Below, piece after piece: positions 51,037-59,585 of a stretch of 64,000 nucleotides of DNA (its first letter is position 1; the number at the start of each line of letters is the position of its first letter). The DNA is from Kitasatospora sp. NBC_00240 (lineage in GTDB: Bacteria; Actinomycetota; Actinomycetes; Streptomycetales; Streptomycetaceae), in assembly GCF_026342405.1 (NCBI RefSeq), contig NZ_JAPEMU010000003.1, positions 124,001 to 188,000 on the forward strand, in the 5' to 3' direction. The notes under the pieces were generated by a model, which worked only from the letters and a program-made list of their open reading frames with translations, was not told where the DNA came from and ran no database searches. Made by a program: the position numbers and the translations under genes.

Positions 51037-51270
51037 TCAATGCAACAGGGAGGTCTGACCGTCGGTTGCGCGCAGCGGTCTGGGGAGCAGGGCCGTTCCC
51101 TCGATGGCGTCGCGCAGACGGGCGGCGAGGGCGCTGTTGCGGGCCGGCTCGGGGCGTTTGACGGCGAGTTCGAGTGCGGCGGGTTCGCCGACGAGTACGA
51201 GCATCTGCTTGGCGCGGGTGACGGCGGTGTAGAGGAGGTTGCGGCGTAGCAGAGTATAGGCGCTGCCGGT
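51037..51270 (-). pseudogene. RecD/UvrD-type helicase C-terminal fragment
   Basis: The frame reads YTLLRRNLLYTAVTRAKQML and VLVGEPAALELAVKRPEPAR, the conserved motif VI region (NLLYTAVTRAK) and tail of superfamily 1 RecD-like helicases, ending NSALAARLRDA. Everything upstream of motif VI is missing; the frame is instead joined to an IS5-type transposase start. Confidence 0.6.
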
Positions 51271-51381
51271 GGTGGTGACTCGATGGTGGTGACGTTGGTG
51301 TCGCCGAGTCGGTGGCTCAGCAGGGCGGCGTTCCAGCCACGGCGGCCGTCTGCTGTGGGACGACTTCGAACGAACCCTCGC

Positions 51382-51537
51382 CTGGTAGAGCAGCGCGTTG
51401 ACGATCTCCCGCATCTCGTAGCGGCCCTCATGTCCGCTGACGGAGGGGTGCTGGGCCTTCCACGCGGTGATCACCGGCTCGACCAGCGCCCAGCGTTCGT
51501 CGGATAAGTCGCTCTTGTAGGGCTTGCGGTCACTCAC
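51382..51537 (-). pseudogene. IS5-type transposase N-terminal fragment
   Basis: From ATG 51537: YKSDLSDERWALVEPVITAW and GRYEMREIVNALLYQ, the usual start of an IS5-family transposase with a DUF4096-like helix-turn-helix. It is cut after about 52 residues and joined to the helicase fragment by about 110 bp of unrelated sequence. Confidence 0.65.
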
Positions 51538-51730
51538 ACAGCCACCTCAGCACGCCGCCGGCCCGGCGACCTGCCGTAGCCGGCAACGTCACACCATCAA
51601 GTGACGGCAGAACGGACATCAACTCTCATTCCGCCCTCTAAGGGCACCCGGGCCTACGACATTCACGCCTGAGTAGCGGTCTCCCGCTCAGAGGCCGTTC
51701 CGTCGCTGCTGTACTCCCTCGCGCGCCCAG

Positions 51731-51746
51731 AACGGAAACCATCGTT
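51731..51746. promoter_or_regulatory. probable TetR operator (site A)
   Basis: AACGGAAACCATCGTT, overlapping the promoter of the TetR gene (TTAGGGT is 4 bp downstream). It matches two sites at 56083 and 56135, upstream of the flavin monooxygenase gene, at 12-14 of 16 positions, and has AACG/CGTT arms. Confidence 0.65.
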
Positions 51747-51764
51747 CTCGTTTAGGGTGGGAGG

Positions 51765-52373
51765 ATGCCTCGCCTGACGGACGAGCGCCGGGAAGAGCGG
51801 CGCCGTCACATCCTCACCAGTGCCTGGACCTGCTTCTCCGCCAACGGTTTCCACGCCACGTCCATGGACGACGTGATCGCCGCGACCGGCATGTCCTCCA
51901 GCGCCGTCTACCGGTACTTCCGCAGCAAGGACGACCTCATCGACGCCGCCGCGGACGAGGCCATGACCCTCGTGCGGAGCCTCTTCGACGGACTGCTGGC
52001 CCAGAGCCCCACCGCGTCACCGGCGCAGGTGGTCGCGGCGATGGTGGGTGAGGTCCGGGACCGGGACGCCCAAGCGGAGTACGACCTCACGCGGATCGCC
52101 ATCCAGTCGTGGGGCGAGGCCCTGCGCAGGCCGGGCCTGGAAGAACGCACCCGGGCCTTCTACCTCGGTGTGCGCGGTCAGCTGGAGGAGCTGGCCCGGC
52201 GCTGGCGCGAGGAGGGCCAGGTCCCCGCGGACGCCGATCCCGAGGGGATCGCGACGGTGCTGATGACCCTCATGCCGGGGCTCCTCGTCGGCCGACACCT
52301 GGTGGCACCCGTGTCCGCCGAGCACCTCATCGCAGGCTTGTCTTCCCTCGGCTCGGCCTCCTGGAACGGCTGA
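51765..52373 (+). CDS. TetR/AcrR-family transcriptional regulator
   Basis: 202 residues, ATG 51765 with GGGAGG just before. N-terminal helix-turn-helix: RRHILTSAWTCFSANGFHAT, SMDDVIAATGMSSSAVYRYF, then RSKDDLIDAAADEAM, typical TetR. The C-terminal ligand-binding domain is ordinary (AFYLGVRGQLEELARRWREE). An operator-like site overlaps its promoter (51731-51746), and two related sites lie in front of the 56019 monooxygenase gene, so it probably represses itself and the catabolic operon convergent with it. Confidence 0.9.
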   Translation: MPRLTDERREERRRHILTSAWTCFSANGFHATSMDDVIAATGMSSSAVYRYFRSKDDLIDAAADEAMTLVRSLFDGLLAQSPTASPAQVVAAMVGEVRDRDAQAEYDLTRIAIQSWGEALRRPGLEERTRAFYLGVRGQLEELARRWREEGQVPADADPEGIATVLMTLMPGLLVGRHLVAPVSAEHLIAGLSSLGSASWNG

Positions 52374-52378
52374 CGTGC

Positions 52379-52442
52379 CGGTGGGGCTTCCCTTCGCGGT
52401 ACGCCCCACCGACACGTGGTGCCGGGCCCGGCCGGGCCCGGC
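52379..52442. terminator. terminator region between convergent genes
   Basis: A 9-bp stem CGGTGGGGC / GCCCCACCG (52379-52387, 52403-52411) and a second self-complementary stretch GCCGGGCCCGGCCGGGCCCG (52421-52440). They separate the TetR gene from the convergent VOC-ABM gene. Confidence 0.55.
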
Positions 52443-53231
52443 TCAAGGGCAGGGGTTCAGCAGTTCCGTCTCGGGGAGTCCGTCGACGAGGCCGGCCGCA
52501 GCCTCGCGGAAAGCCGTCGTGTGCGCGGTGTTCCGGTGCGCGGCCAGCGCGGCAGCGTCGGTCCACTCCTCGTAGACCACGAAAGTGTCCGGGGCATCCT
52601 GGGCTCGGTGCACGCGGTAGGCGAGGCAGCCCTCCTCCTGACGGGTGGCGCATGCCAGGGCTTCCAGCAGAGATGCCATCACGGCAACACCGTCAGGCAG
52701 GGCCCGCAGCCGGGCGACGGCGCACACGGTCCCCTCTCCCTTGGCCGTGCCATCGGTGGGTCCGGTGCTCAGCCAGGGGGAGTCGTACTCGATGCGCGAG
52801 CGGTCGAGCCCGTGGGGCTCGGTCGTGTAGAGCCGCAGGCGCAGCCCGTCCGGATCGGGTACGACCAGCACCCAGCCCACCAGCGCGACGACCGGCGGTG
52901 AGTGGCGGACCCCCAGGCCGTCCAGGTGCGCGATCCATTCGTCCACGGCGGCGCGGTCCTCGACGGCCAGGGTGAGGAGCTCGTTCCCGTCCAGGGCGCG
53001 GGCCGTCGCCGGGTCCAGGCGCAGCTCCAGTCGGCAGGGCAGGTGGGGGACGTCGAGGGCGACGGAGAACAGGGTGCCGTCGGGGCGGCGGTGGTCCAGC
53101 TCGGCCACGCGGTGGGCGCCCAGCACGGCGCCGTACCAGCGGGCGCTACGCTCCAGGTCGCTGACGCACAGCTTGAGGTGGTGGAGGCCCTGGTGTGCCG
53201 GGGCCTTCGACGTGGTCGTCAGGGTGCTCAT
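52443..53231 (-). CDS. VOC (glyoxalase) - ABM fusion protein
   Basis: 262 residues from ATG 53231. Residues 1-150 form a vicinal-oxygen-chelate domain (HHLKLCVSDLERSARWYGAV, VGWVLVVPDPDGLRLRLYTT). Residues 165-262 are an antibiotic-biosynthesis-monooxygenase fold (TVCAVARLRALPDGVAVMAS, EEGCLAYRVHRAQDAPDTFV, EEWTDAAALAAHRNT). Both domains often act on quinones or catechol-like molecules. The start is 2 bp after the amidohydrolase stop, so it is the last gene of the operon 56019-52443. The fusion is unusual but the frame is continuous and well conserved in pattern. Confidence 0.8.
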   Translation of the reverse strand: MSTLTTTSKAPAHQGLHHLKLCVSDLERSARWYGAVLGAHRVAELDHRRPDGTLFSVALDVPHLPCRLELRLDPATARALDGNELLTLAVEDRAAVDEWIAHLDGLGVRHSPPVVALVGWVLVVPDPDGLRLRLYTTEPHGLDRSRIEYDSPWLSTGPTDGTAKGEGTVCAVARLRALPDGVAVMASLLEALACATRQEEGCLAYRVHRAQDAPDTFVVYEEWTDAAALAAHRNTAHTTAFREAAAGLVDGLPETELLNPCP

Positions 53232-53233
53232 GG

Positions 53234-54505
53234 TCAGACCAGCCCGTCTGTGAGGAGCGCGGCCTCGCGGTTGACGGGGACGCCGCGCCGCCACAGGGCG
53301 GCGATGTCCCGTACCGCCGTGATGTCGGTGAGGGGGTTGCCCTCGACCAGCAGGAGGTCGGCACGGAGCCCGGCGGCGACGCGCCCGCGGTCGTACAGGC
53401 CGAAGGCGTCGGCAGGGGCGGCGGTTGCGGCCGTGAGTGCCTGGGCCGGTGTGAGTCCGGCCGCGACGAGGAGGGCCAGTTCGCCGTGGTAGCTGATGCC
53501 GTGCGTGGTGGGGTGGCCGGCGCCGCCCGTGCCGTCGGTGCCGGCCAGCAGGGGCACCCCGGCCCGGAACATCCGCAGCGCGACGTCGGCCGCGTACCCG
53601 GCGTCGACCGAGACCGGCCCCACCCGCACCTCGCCCTCGCCCGGGCCTTCGGTCCGCATGCGCTCGATCTCCTTGAGCCACTGCGGGTCGGCGTAGGGCC
53701 GCAACCGCGGGTCGTCAATGAGGGCGTACTCGGCCGGGCTGTCGGTGGTACCGGTCAGCGAGGTCAGCGTAGGTACGACGAACATGCCCCGGGCCGCGGC
53801 GTCTTCCACGAGGGCGTCGTCGGAGGGCCCGTCGGCGGGGGCGTGGGCGAGGCCGTCGACGCCGCAGTCGATCGCGAGGCGGGCCGAGCGGCGGGTGAGG
53901 GTGTGGGCGGCGGTGCGCAGCCCTTGCTCGTGTGCGGCCCGGACCAGCGCGCGGATCGTCTCGGGGGACAGGACGGGCATCGGTGTCCCGATCGCGGTGC
54001 CGTCCTCGATGAAGATCTTGAGGTGGTCCGCCCCGTCGGCCACGCGTGCCGCGACGAAGGCGTCGGCGTCCTCGGGGCCGGTGACAGTGGGGAAGGGGGC
54101 CATCAGGCCGAGTTCGACCAACTGGCTCGGGTGGCCGCCGGGTGCGGTGGCTCCGGTGGTCGCGATGCGCAGGTCGGCCAGGGCGTCGCGCTCGCGCGCG
54201 GCCTCCCGAACCGCGCGGGCGACCGAGGGCGTACCGCCCATGTCGATCTCGGTGGTGATCCCGAAGAGGAGTGCCCGCCGCAGCTGTTCGGTGTCGGTCG
54301 TGTGGGTGTGGGCGTCGATCAGCCCGGGCAGCAGGGTGCGGCCGCTGCCGTCGACGACGGTTGCTCCGGCCGGTGTACCGAGGGCGGGGCCGACGGCGAC
54401 GATCACGGGACCGTCGATGAGGACGTCCTGGGGTGCGTGGAGCTTGGTGCCGTCGAAGACGGCGACGTTGCGGATGAGGGTGGGGGCGGAAGCAGAAGTC
54501 GACAT
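53234..54505 (-). CDS. amidohydrolase family protein
   Basis: 423 residues from ATG 54505 with GGAG upstream. Metal-dependent TIM-barrel hydrolase: LPGLIDAHTHTTDTEQLR (the HxH pair), a metal-bridging Lys candidate in GADHLKIFIEDG, TAAHTLTRRS, GLAHAPADGP and the terminal Asp in LAGTDGTGGAGHP; the N-terminal beta domain starts TLIRNVAVFDGTKL. Likely opens or hydrolyses a cyclic amide, lactone or imide. Placed between a flavin monooxygenase and a VOC-ABM protein in one operon. Confidence 0.85.
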   Translation of the reverse strand: MSTSASAPTLIRNVAVFDGTKLHAPQDVLIDGPVIVAVGPALGTPAGATVVDGSGRTLLPGLIDAHTHTTDTEQLRRALLFGITTEIDMGGTPSVARAVREAARERDALADLRIATTGATAPGGHPSQLVELGLMAPFPTVTGPEDADAFVAARVADGADHLKIFIEDGTAIGTPMPVLSPETIRALVRAAHEQGLRTAAHTLTRRSARLAIDCGVDGLAHAPADGPSDDALVEDAAARGMFVVPTLTSLTGTTDSPAEYALIDDPRLRPYADPQWLKEIERMRTEGPGEGEVRVGPVSVDAGYAADVALRMFRAGVPLLAGTDGTGGAGHPTTHGISYHGELALLVAAGLTPAQALTAATAAPADAFGLYDRGRVAAGLRADLLLVEGNPLTDITAVRDIAALWRRGVPVNREAALLTDGLV

Positions 54506-54531
54506 GTCCTTGTCTCCTTTGAACAGCCGGG

Positions 54532-56019
54532 TCATCGGGTGGACGGAACGGGCAGGGGCAGGTGCTGGGCCAGTCGGCTGAGCACTTCGGCCGGTTCGGC
54601 CGGTACTCCGCGCGCGGCGAGGTAGCCGTCGGGGCGGACCAGCAGGGGGGTGCGCAGTTCGGGTACGTGGCACACGGACAGGACGCCCTCCCGCTGCCGT
54701 CCGTCCTTCGGTTCGCTGCGGTCGGGCAGGGCCAGCGTCCAGCGCAGGCCCGCCTGCGGGACGGTCAGGGGCGAGACCCGGTCTCCCACCTGCGGGGAGT
54801 CGCGGTTGGGTTCACGCGCGTAACTGATGTCGAGCTGGGCGAGTTTGGCGGCGACCCAGTCGACGATCCCCGGCGTGGCCGAGGCTGCGGCGAGGAGGTC
54901 GTTGCGGCGCTGCCCGGCGGCCGGGTCCCGGAGGGTGGCGATCTTGGTGAACTGGCTGGTGAAGGCGACCAGTTCGGATGCGACCGGGTGCCGCTCGTCG
55001 TGGTAACTGTCCAGCAGTTCGGCGGGGGCCGCGCCGGTGAGGACGGCGTGCAGCTTCCAGGCGAGGTTCCCGGCGTCCTGGATGCCGGTGTTCATGCCCT
55101 GCCCGCCGGCCGGGCTGTGGGTGTGCGCGGCGTCCCCGGCCAGGAAGACGGGGCCGGCCCGGAACCGCTCGGCGACCCGTTCCTGGACGCGGTACGTGGA
55201 CGTGTTCACCACCTCCGCCACGCGGATGCGCCCTGCCAGCGGCCCGCGTTCGGAGATCAGCCGCTCGATGTCGGCGGCGCGGGGCGCGGCCGACCCCGGC
55301 GCGGCGGGAGTCACGATGCGGTGCTGCCCGTCGGCGAGCGGAGAAAGGAGCAGCATCCCGGCGGAGGAGAGGAAGAAGGTGGTGCCGTCCTCCCCGAGGC
55401 CGCTCGCACCGGCGTCCAGACGGACGTCGGCCAGAGCGAACAACTGCTCCGGCGCCTCTCCGGGAAAACCGATCCCGGCAGCTGTCCGCACGGCGCTGTG
55501 CAGACCGTCGCACCCCACCAGATAGCGCGCGGAGACCGATCTCAACGAGCCTTCCGGATCGGCGATCACGGCGGTGACCCCGGGAAAGTCGGGCGTGAAG
55601 CCGAGGAACCTGTGACCGCGGTGTACCCCGCCGCCGCCCAGCTTCCCCAGTCGTCGGAGCAGGTGCTCTTCCGTCGTTTGCTGGGAGGAGAGCAGGACGT
55701 AGGGGTAGGGCGTGTCCAGATTGCCGTAGGAGGCGTGCAGCAGAGTGTGTTCCCGGTCGTGGACGCGGAACCCGCGCCCCCGTTCGCCGGCCGCGACGAG
55801 GTGTTCGGCGACGCCGATCCGGTCCAGGTATTCGAGGGAGCGGGGCTGGAGCGCTGCCGCTCTGCTGCCGGTCTGCACACCGGTGTCGCGGTCGATGAGG
55901 ACGTGGTCCACGCCCAGCTGCTGCAGGCTCGCGGCCAGGGTCAGCCCTACGGGACCGGCACCGACGATCAGAACGTCCGTGTGCGGCGGGAGGGGAGTGG
56001 TGATGGGCGACGCAGGCAT
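54532..56019 (-). CDS. FAD-dependent aromatic monooxygenase
   Basis: 495 residues, ATG 56019 after GAGGAGG. PheA/TfdB-type flavoprotein hydroxylase: FAD dinucleotide motif DVLIVGAGPVGLTLAASLQQ, the DG motif YLVGCDGLHSAVR and the second FAD motif PVFLAGDAAHTHSPAGGQGM then NTGIQDAGNLAWKL. C-terminal thioredoxin-like domain (QVGDRVSPLTVPQ, LLVRPDGYLAAR). Hydroxylates phenolic or polyketide substrates using NADPH and O2. Two operator-like sites precede it (56083-56098, 56135-56150), which suggests TetR control of the operon it heads. Confidence 0.9.
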   Translation of the reverse strand: MPASPITTPLPPHTDVLIVGAGPVGLTLAASLQQLGVDHVLIDRDTGVQTGSRAAALQPRSLEYLDRIGVAEHLVAAGERGRGFRVHDREHTLLHASYGNLDTPYPYVLLSSQQTTEEHLLRRLGKLGGGGVHRGHRFLGFTPDFPGVTAVIADPEGSLRSVSARYLVGCDGLHSAVRTAAGIGFPGEAPEQLFALADVRLDAGASGLGEDGTTFFLSSAGMLLLSPLADGQHRIVTPAAPGSAAPRAADIERLISERGPLAGRIRVAEVVNTSTYRVQERVAERFRAGPVFLAGDAAHTHSPAGGQGMNTGIQDAGNLAWKLHAVLTGAAPAELLDSYHDERHPVASELVAFTSQFTKIATLRDPAAGQRRNDLLAAASATPGIVDWVAAKLAQLDISYAREPNRDSPQVGDRVSPLTVPQAGLRWTLALPDRSEPKDGRQREGVLSVCHVPELRTPLLVRPDGYLAARGVPAEPAEVLSRLAQHLPLPVPSTR

Positions 56020-56082
56020 GACGCCTCCTCGTCGTGCGGGATTCCCCGCGAAATCCGCAGGAGACCCGCCACATCAAAGAGA

Positions 56083-56098
56083 AACGAGCGTTTTCGTT
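56083..56098. promoter_or_regulatory. probable TetR operator (site B)
   Basis: AACGAGCGTTTTCGTT, 64 bp before the monooxygenase start. It has AACG/CGTT arms and resembles the site in front of the TetR gene at 51731. Confidence 0.6.
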
Positions 56099-56134
56099 TC
56101 ACCGTGAAGCTAGCACTGGAGGAGGCATAACGCA

Positions 56135-56150
56135 AACGTGCGTTTCCGTT
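56135..56150. promoter_or_regulatory. probable TetR operator (site C)
   Basis: AACGTGCGTTTCCGTT, 36 bp upstream of site B on the same promoter. Its complement, AACGGAAACGCACGTT, matches 51731-51746 at 13 of 16 positions. Confidence 0.6.
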
Positions 56151-56164
56151 TGGCGTGGCGGGTG

Positions 56165-56521
56165 TCAGACCTCGTTGTTCCACATGCGGAACACCGCGCA
56201 CTTTCCGTGGCTGTCGAAGGTGACGGTCCACAGGTTGGCGAAGGTCCCCAGCTCCGTGTAGCGCCCGGTGCCCTCGACGGCTGCGGTGTCCCCGTTGATC
56301 GTGAGGAGGGACCACTCGAATTCCCAGCCCCCTTCCTGCCACCCGGCCCGGCCGCGCCACCCCTCGACGATCGCCTCGCGGCCGATCCAGTCCGTCCCGT
56401 ACGGCCACTCGTGATACTCGGCCTCCGGGGTGAAGAGGGCTGCGATGTCCTTGCGGCTGCTGGAGGCCCAGGCCCGCACATACCCCTCGACCCACGCTTC
56501 CACCTGCTGCTTCGTCACCAT
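56165..56521 (-). CDS. SnoaL-like / NTF2-fold protein
   Basis: 118 residues from ATG 56521. NTF2-like cone fold: QVEAWVEGYVRAWASSSRKD, IAALFTPEAEYHEWPYG, GREAIVEGWRGRAGWQ, TVTFDSHGKCAVFRMWNNEV. Members are polyketide cyclases, isomerases or ketosteroid-type enzymes; without a clear Asp/His pair the activity is open. It lies just upstream of the operator sites of the monooxygenase operon, in the same direction, and 39 bp after the SDR gene. Confidence 0.75.
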   Translation of the reverse strand: MVTKQQVEAWVEGYVRAWASSSRKDIAALFTPEAEYHEWPYGTDWIGREAIVEGWRGRAGWQEGGWEFEWSLLTINGDTAAVEGTGRYTELGTFANLWTVTFDSHGKCAVFRMWNNEV

Positions 56522-56560
56522 GACGTGTCTCCGAACGACGTGTCTCTGTGGTCCGTCGGC

Positions 56561-57301
56561 TCAGCCCTGGGCGGTGGGTCGCACGACGATCTCGCTGACG
56601 TCGACCTCGAAGGGCTGGCTGATCGCGTAGTCGATCGCCGCGCCGATGGCGTCAGCGGGCATCGCGATCTTCAACATGTCCTTGGTGGCCTCGCGCACCG
56701 CCGTGTCGCTGATGCCCTCGGCCAGCTCGCTCCTGGTCAGTCCGGGGCTGATCACGGTCACCCGCAGGTCGCGGCTCTCCTGTCGCAGACCCTCGGACAG
56801 GGCCCGGACCGCGAACTTGGTCGCGCTGTAGACGGCGGCGGTCGGGTCGACGCGGTGCCCCGAGACGGAGGCGATGTTCACGATGTGGCCGGAGCCCTGC
56901 GCGCGCATGACGGGGAGCACGGCGGCGATGCCGTGCAGCACGCCGCGCACGTTCACGTCGATCATGCGGTTCCACTCGTCGATCCTGAGGGCGGCCAGCG
57001 GAGATAGCGGCATCACGCCCGCGTTGTTCACCAGGACGTCGATGCGGCCGTACCGGTCCTGCACGGCGTCGACGAAGGCCTGCACGCTGTCCCGGCTGGT
57101 CACGTCCAGCTCCCGGTGGTGGGCCTCCCCGCCGTTGCCGCGGATGTCCTCGGCGAGGGCGGCAATACGGTCCGTGCGGCGGGCGCCGAGCATCACCCGG
57201 TGCCCCGACGCGGCCAACCTCCGGGCCGTCGCCTCACCGATCCCACTGCTCGCACCGGTGACCAGTACGACCTTGCCCACCAGAACGGACGGAACGGTCA
57301 T
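56561..57301 (-). CDS. short-chain dehydrogenase/reductase
   Basis: 246 residues from ATG 57301 after GAAGGGG. Classical SDR: cofactor loop VVLVTGASSGIGEATARRLA, DVTSRDSVQAF, NNAGVMPL, the catalytic Ser region GHIVNIASVSG and YSATKFAVRALSEGL (Tyr and Lys at YxxxK spacing). Arg after the first beta strand (GARRTDRI) suggests NADPH. Oxidises or reduces a hydroxyl/keto group. It is divergent from the XRE regulator at 57446 and precedes the SnoaL-like gene, so it may be the first gene of the locus controlled by that regulator. Confidence 0.9.
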   Translation of the reverse strand: MTVPSVLVGKVVLVTGASSGIGEATARRLAASGHRVMLGARRTDRIAALAEDIRGNGGEAHHRELDVTSRDSVQAFVDAVQDRYGRIDVLVNNAGVMPLSPLAALRIDEWNRMIDVNVRGVLHGIAAVLPVMRAQGSGHIVNIASVSGHRVDPTAAVYSATKFAVRALSEGLRQESRDLRVTVISPGLTRSELAEGISDTAVREATKDMLKIAMPADAIGAAIDYAISQPFEVDVSEIVVRPTAQG

Positions 57302-57445
57302 GAGAACCCCTTCGATCAAGCCGGCCGAGGCCGGACCGGGTGGTCGTCCACCCACCCTCCGATCCTGGAGGTGATCGCCCCGGGCAGGCAGGGCGAGGCT
57401 TCCTGGGTGCGCCACTCCCAGGAACGCACCCCGTACGATCGAGTC

Positions 57446-58288
57446 ATGAGCGGGTACGAACTCGGCGATTTCCTGCAAGCGCGGCGCTCCCGCCTGAAGC
57501 CAGCAGAAGTGGGCCTGCCGACCTACGGACACCGCAGGGTCGCCGGACTCCGGCGCGAGGAAGTCGCTGTGCTGGCCGGAGTCAGCGCCGACTACTACAC
57601 CCGGCTGGAACAGGGGCGCGAACGCAACCCCTCGGGCCAGGTCATCGACGCCATCTCGCGGGCACTGCGCCTGAACACCGACGCCCTCTGGCACGCCTAC
57701 CGCCTCGCCGGCCTCCTGCCGATGATCGAGGCCGCCGACGAGTCGGACGAAGTGGACCCGGCCCTGCTCCGGCTCATGGAGACCTTCCCCACCGCGGTCG
57801 CGTACGTCATCAACCGCCGCCTCGAAGTGCTCGCGGCCAATGCCCTGGCCGATGCCCTCCTCTCGCCACTCGCCGACCGCCGCCAAGTACTGCGTTCCCT
57901 CTTCCTGGACCCCGCGGCCCGCGAGCTCTACGCGGACTGGCGCAGCGTCGCGAAATGCTCGGTCGAAGCCCTGCGCCTGGCTGCCGGACACCATCCGGAC
58001 GATCCCCGGATGACCACCACGGTCAAGGAACTGCGCAGCAGCAGCAACGAGTTCGAGCAGATGTGGCGCAGTCACGGCGTCAGTTCACTCGGCCTCAGGC
58101 CCAAGACCTTCAACCACCCGGCCGTGGGCCGGTTCACCCTCACGTACCAGTCCTTCGACGTCCAGAGCACCCCCGGTCAGCACCTCTTGATCGGCACTGC
58201 CGAGCCGGGCAGCGCGGACGCCGACGCCCTCGCCCTCCTCGGCTCCTCGATGTCGGTGCTCGCATCAGGACCGTCGGAACGCCACTGA
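57446..58288 (+). CDS. XRE-family regulator with MmyB-like ligand domain
   Basis: 280 residues from ATG 57446. N-terminal helix-turn-helix: GDFLQARRSRLKPAEVGLPT, GLRREEVAVLAGVSADYYTR, LEQGRERNPSGQVIDAISRA. The C-terminal part is the MmyB-like PAS-type domain of this streptomycete regulator group (VAYVINRRLEVLAANALADA, RFTLTYQSFDVQSTPGQHLL). Divergent from the SDR gene, 144 bp between starts, so it is the likely local regulator. Its 3' end overlaps the convergent aldo/keto reductase gene by 24 bp. Confidence 0.9.
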   Translation: MSGYELGDFLQARRSRLKPAEVGLPTYGHRRVAGLRREEVAVLAGVSADYYTRLEQGRERNPSGQVIDAISRALRLNTDALWHAYRLAGLLPMIEAADESDEVDPALLRLMETFPTAVAYVINRRLEVLAANALADALLSPLADRRQVLRSLFLDPAARELYADWRSVAKCSVEALRLAAGHHPDDPRMTTTVKELRSSSNEFEQMWRSHGVSSLGLRPKTFNHPAVGRFTLTYQSFDVQSTPGQHLLIGTAEPGSADADALALLGSSMSVLASGPSERH

Positions 58289-59329
58289 CGTGACACCGTT
58301 GACCGTGGCGTCACCTTGCAGGAAGCCGATCCCGACCCCTTCGGTGAACGCGTGTGGATAGTTGAGTTCCGGCCTGGTCAGTGCGCTCAACTCGGCGAGT
58401 TGGGAAGGGTCCAGGGTCACGGCCGCCGATGCCAGGTTGTTCTCCAACTGGTCGAGGGTCCGAGCTCCGACCAGCACCGAGGTGACGGGGTCCTGTTGGC
58501 GCACCCACGCCAGGGCGACGGCCGCGACCGTCGTACCCAAATCCCCGGCGATGCGCTCCAGCACGTCCAGGAGTACAAACGTCCCCTCGGTCAGCAGCGG
58601 GGCCGCGTAGCCGGCGCGCCCGGAGCCCGGAGCGGTGGTGCGGGTGCGGGAGTACTTCCCCGACAGCACCCCGGAGGCGAGCGGGCTCCAGGGGGTGACG
58701 CCCAGCCCGAACGCGCGGGCGGCGCCAAACTGCTCGCCCTCCACGGTACGGGCCAGCAACGAGTACTCCACCTGGAGCGCGGCCACGGATTCCCAGCCCC
58801 GCAGCCGGGCGGTCGTCGCGGCCTGGGCCACCCACCACGCGGGCGTGTTCGACAGCCCGACGGCACGGACCTTGCCCGTGCGGACCAGGTCGTTCAGGGT
58901 CGACAGCGTCTCCTCCAGGGGAGTGTGCCGGTCCCACATGTGCATCCAGTACACGTCCACGTAGTCGGTGCGCAGCCGCCGCAGCGACGCGTCCAGCTGC
59001 GCGAGTACGGCCTTGCGCCCGGCACCGCCCGCGTTCGGATTGGGAGGGTCCATGGTGCCGCCGAATTTGGTGGCCAGCACCACGCGGTCGCGGACCCCGG
59101 GCCGCCCCGCGAAGTACGCGCCGAGCGTCTCCTCCGACGCCCCGCCGTTGTACTGGTTCGCGGTGTCGATGAAGTTCCCGCCCACCTCCAGATAACGGTC
59201 GATGATCGCGAAAGAATCCTCCTGCGACGACCCCCAGCTCCCGTCGCCGAACGTCATCGCGCCCAGCGCCAGCGGACTCACCCGCAGCCCCGAACAGCCG
59301 AGCGTGACGTACGAACCCAACAACGCCAT
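58265..59329 (-). CDS. aldo/keto reductase
   Basis: 354 residues from ATG 59329 after GAGGAGG. NADPH-dependent TIM barrel of the YajO/IolS-like kind: ALGAMTFGDGSWGSSQED, GGNFIDTANQYNGGASEETL (Asp55 and Tyr60), VVLATKFGG (Lys88), YVDVYWMHMWDRHTPLEE (His). VAALQVEYSLLARTVEGE and TSVLVGARTLDQLENNL complete the family. Different subtype from the enzyme at 23487. Probably works with the SDR and monooxygenase. Shares its last 24 bp with the convergent regulator. Confidence 0.9.
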   Translation of the reverse strand: MALLGSYVTLGCSGLRVSPLALGAMTFGDGSWGSSQEDSFAIIDRYLEVGGNFIDTANQYNGGASEETLGAYFAGRPGVRDRVVLATKFGGTMDPPNPNAGGAGRKAVLAQLDASLRRLRTDYVDVYWMHMWDRHTPLEETLSTLNDLVRTGKVRAVGLSNTPAWWVAQAATTARLRGWESVAALQVEYSLLARTVEGEQFGAARAFGLGVTPWSPLASGVLSGKYSRTRTTAPGSGRAGYAAPLLTEGTFVLLDVLERIAGDLGTTVAAVALAWVRQQDPVTSVLVGARTLDQLENNLASAAVTLDPSQLAELSALTRPELNYPHAFTEGVGIGFLQGDATVNGVTSVAFRRS

Positions 59330-59585
59330 GACCGTGCCACCTCCTCTTGCGCTTCCACGGCCGGAACCTGCCGGTACACCGCCACCAGGAGAATCGCCCC
59401 CGCACCGCATCCGTGGAAGGCCACGCCAGAGGGGGTACCGCACTCCTAGGAACATGACTCCCCGACGCACCACCGCACCCTCGCCCACTCCGGAGACAAC
59501 CACTGAAGCCGACCGAACTTCGGGCAGCCCAGCCCCTGGCGCGATGGCATGATCACAACCACACCGGCACCCGAAGGGATCTTCC

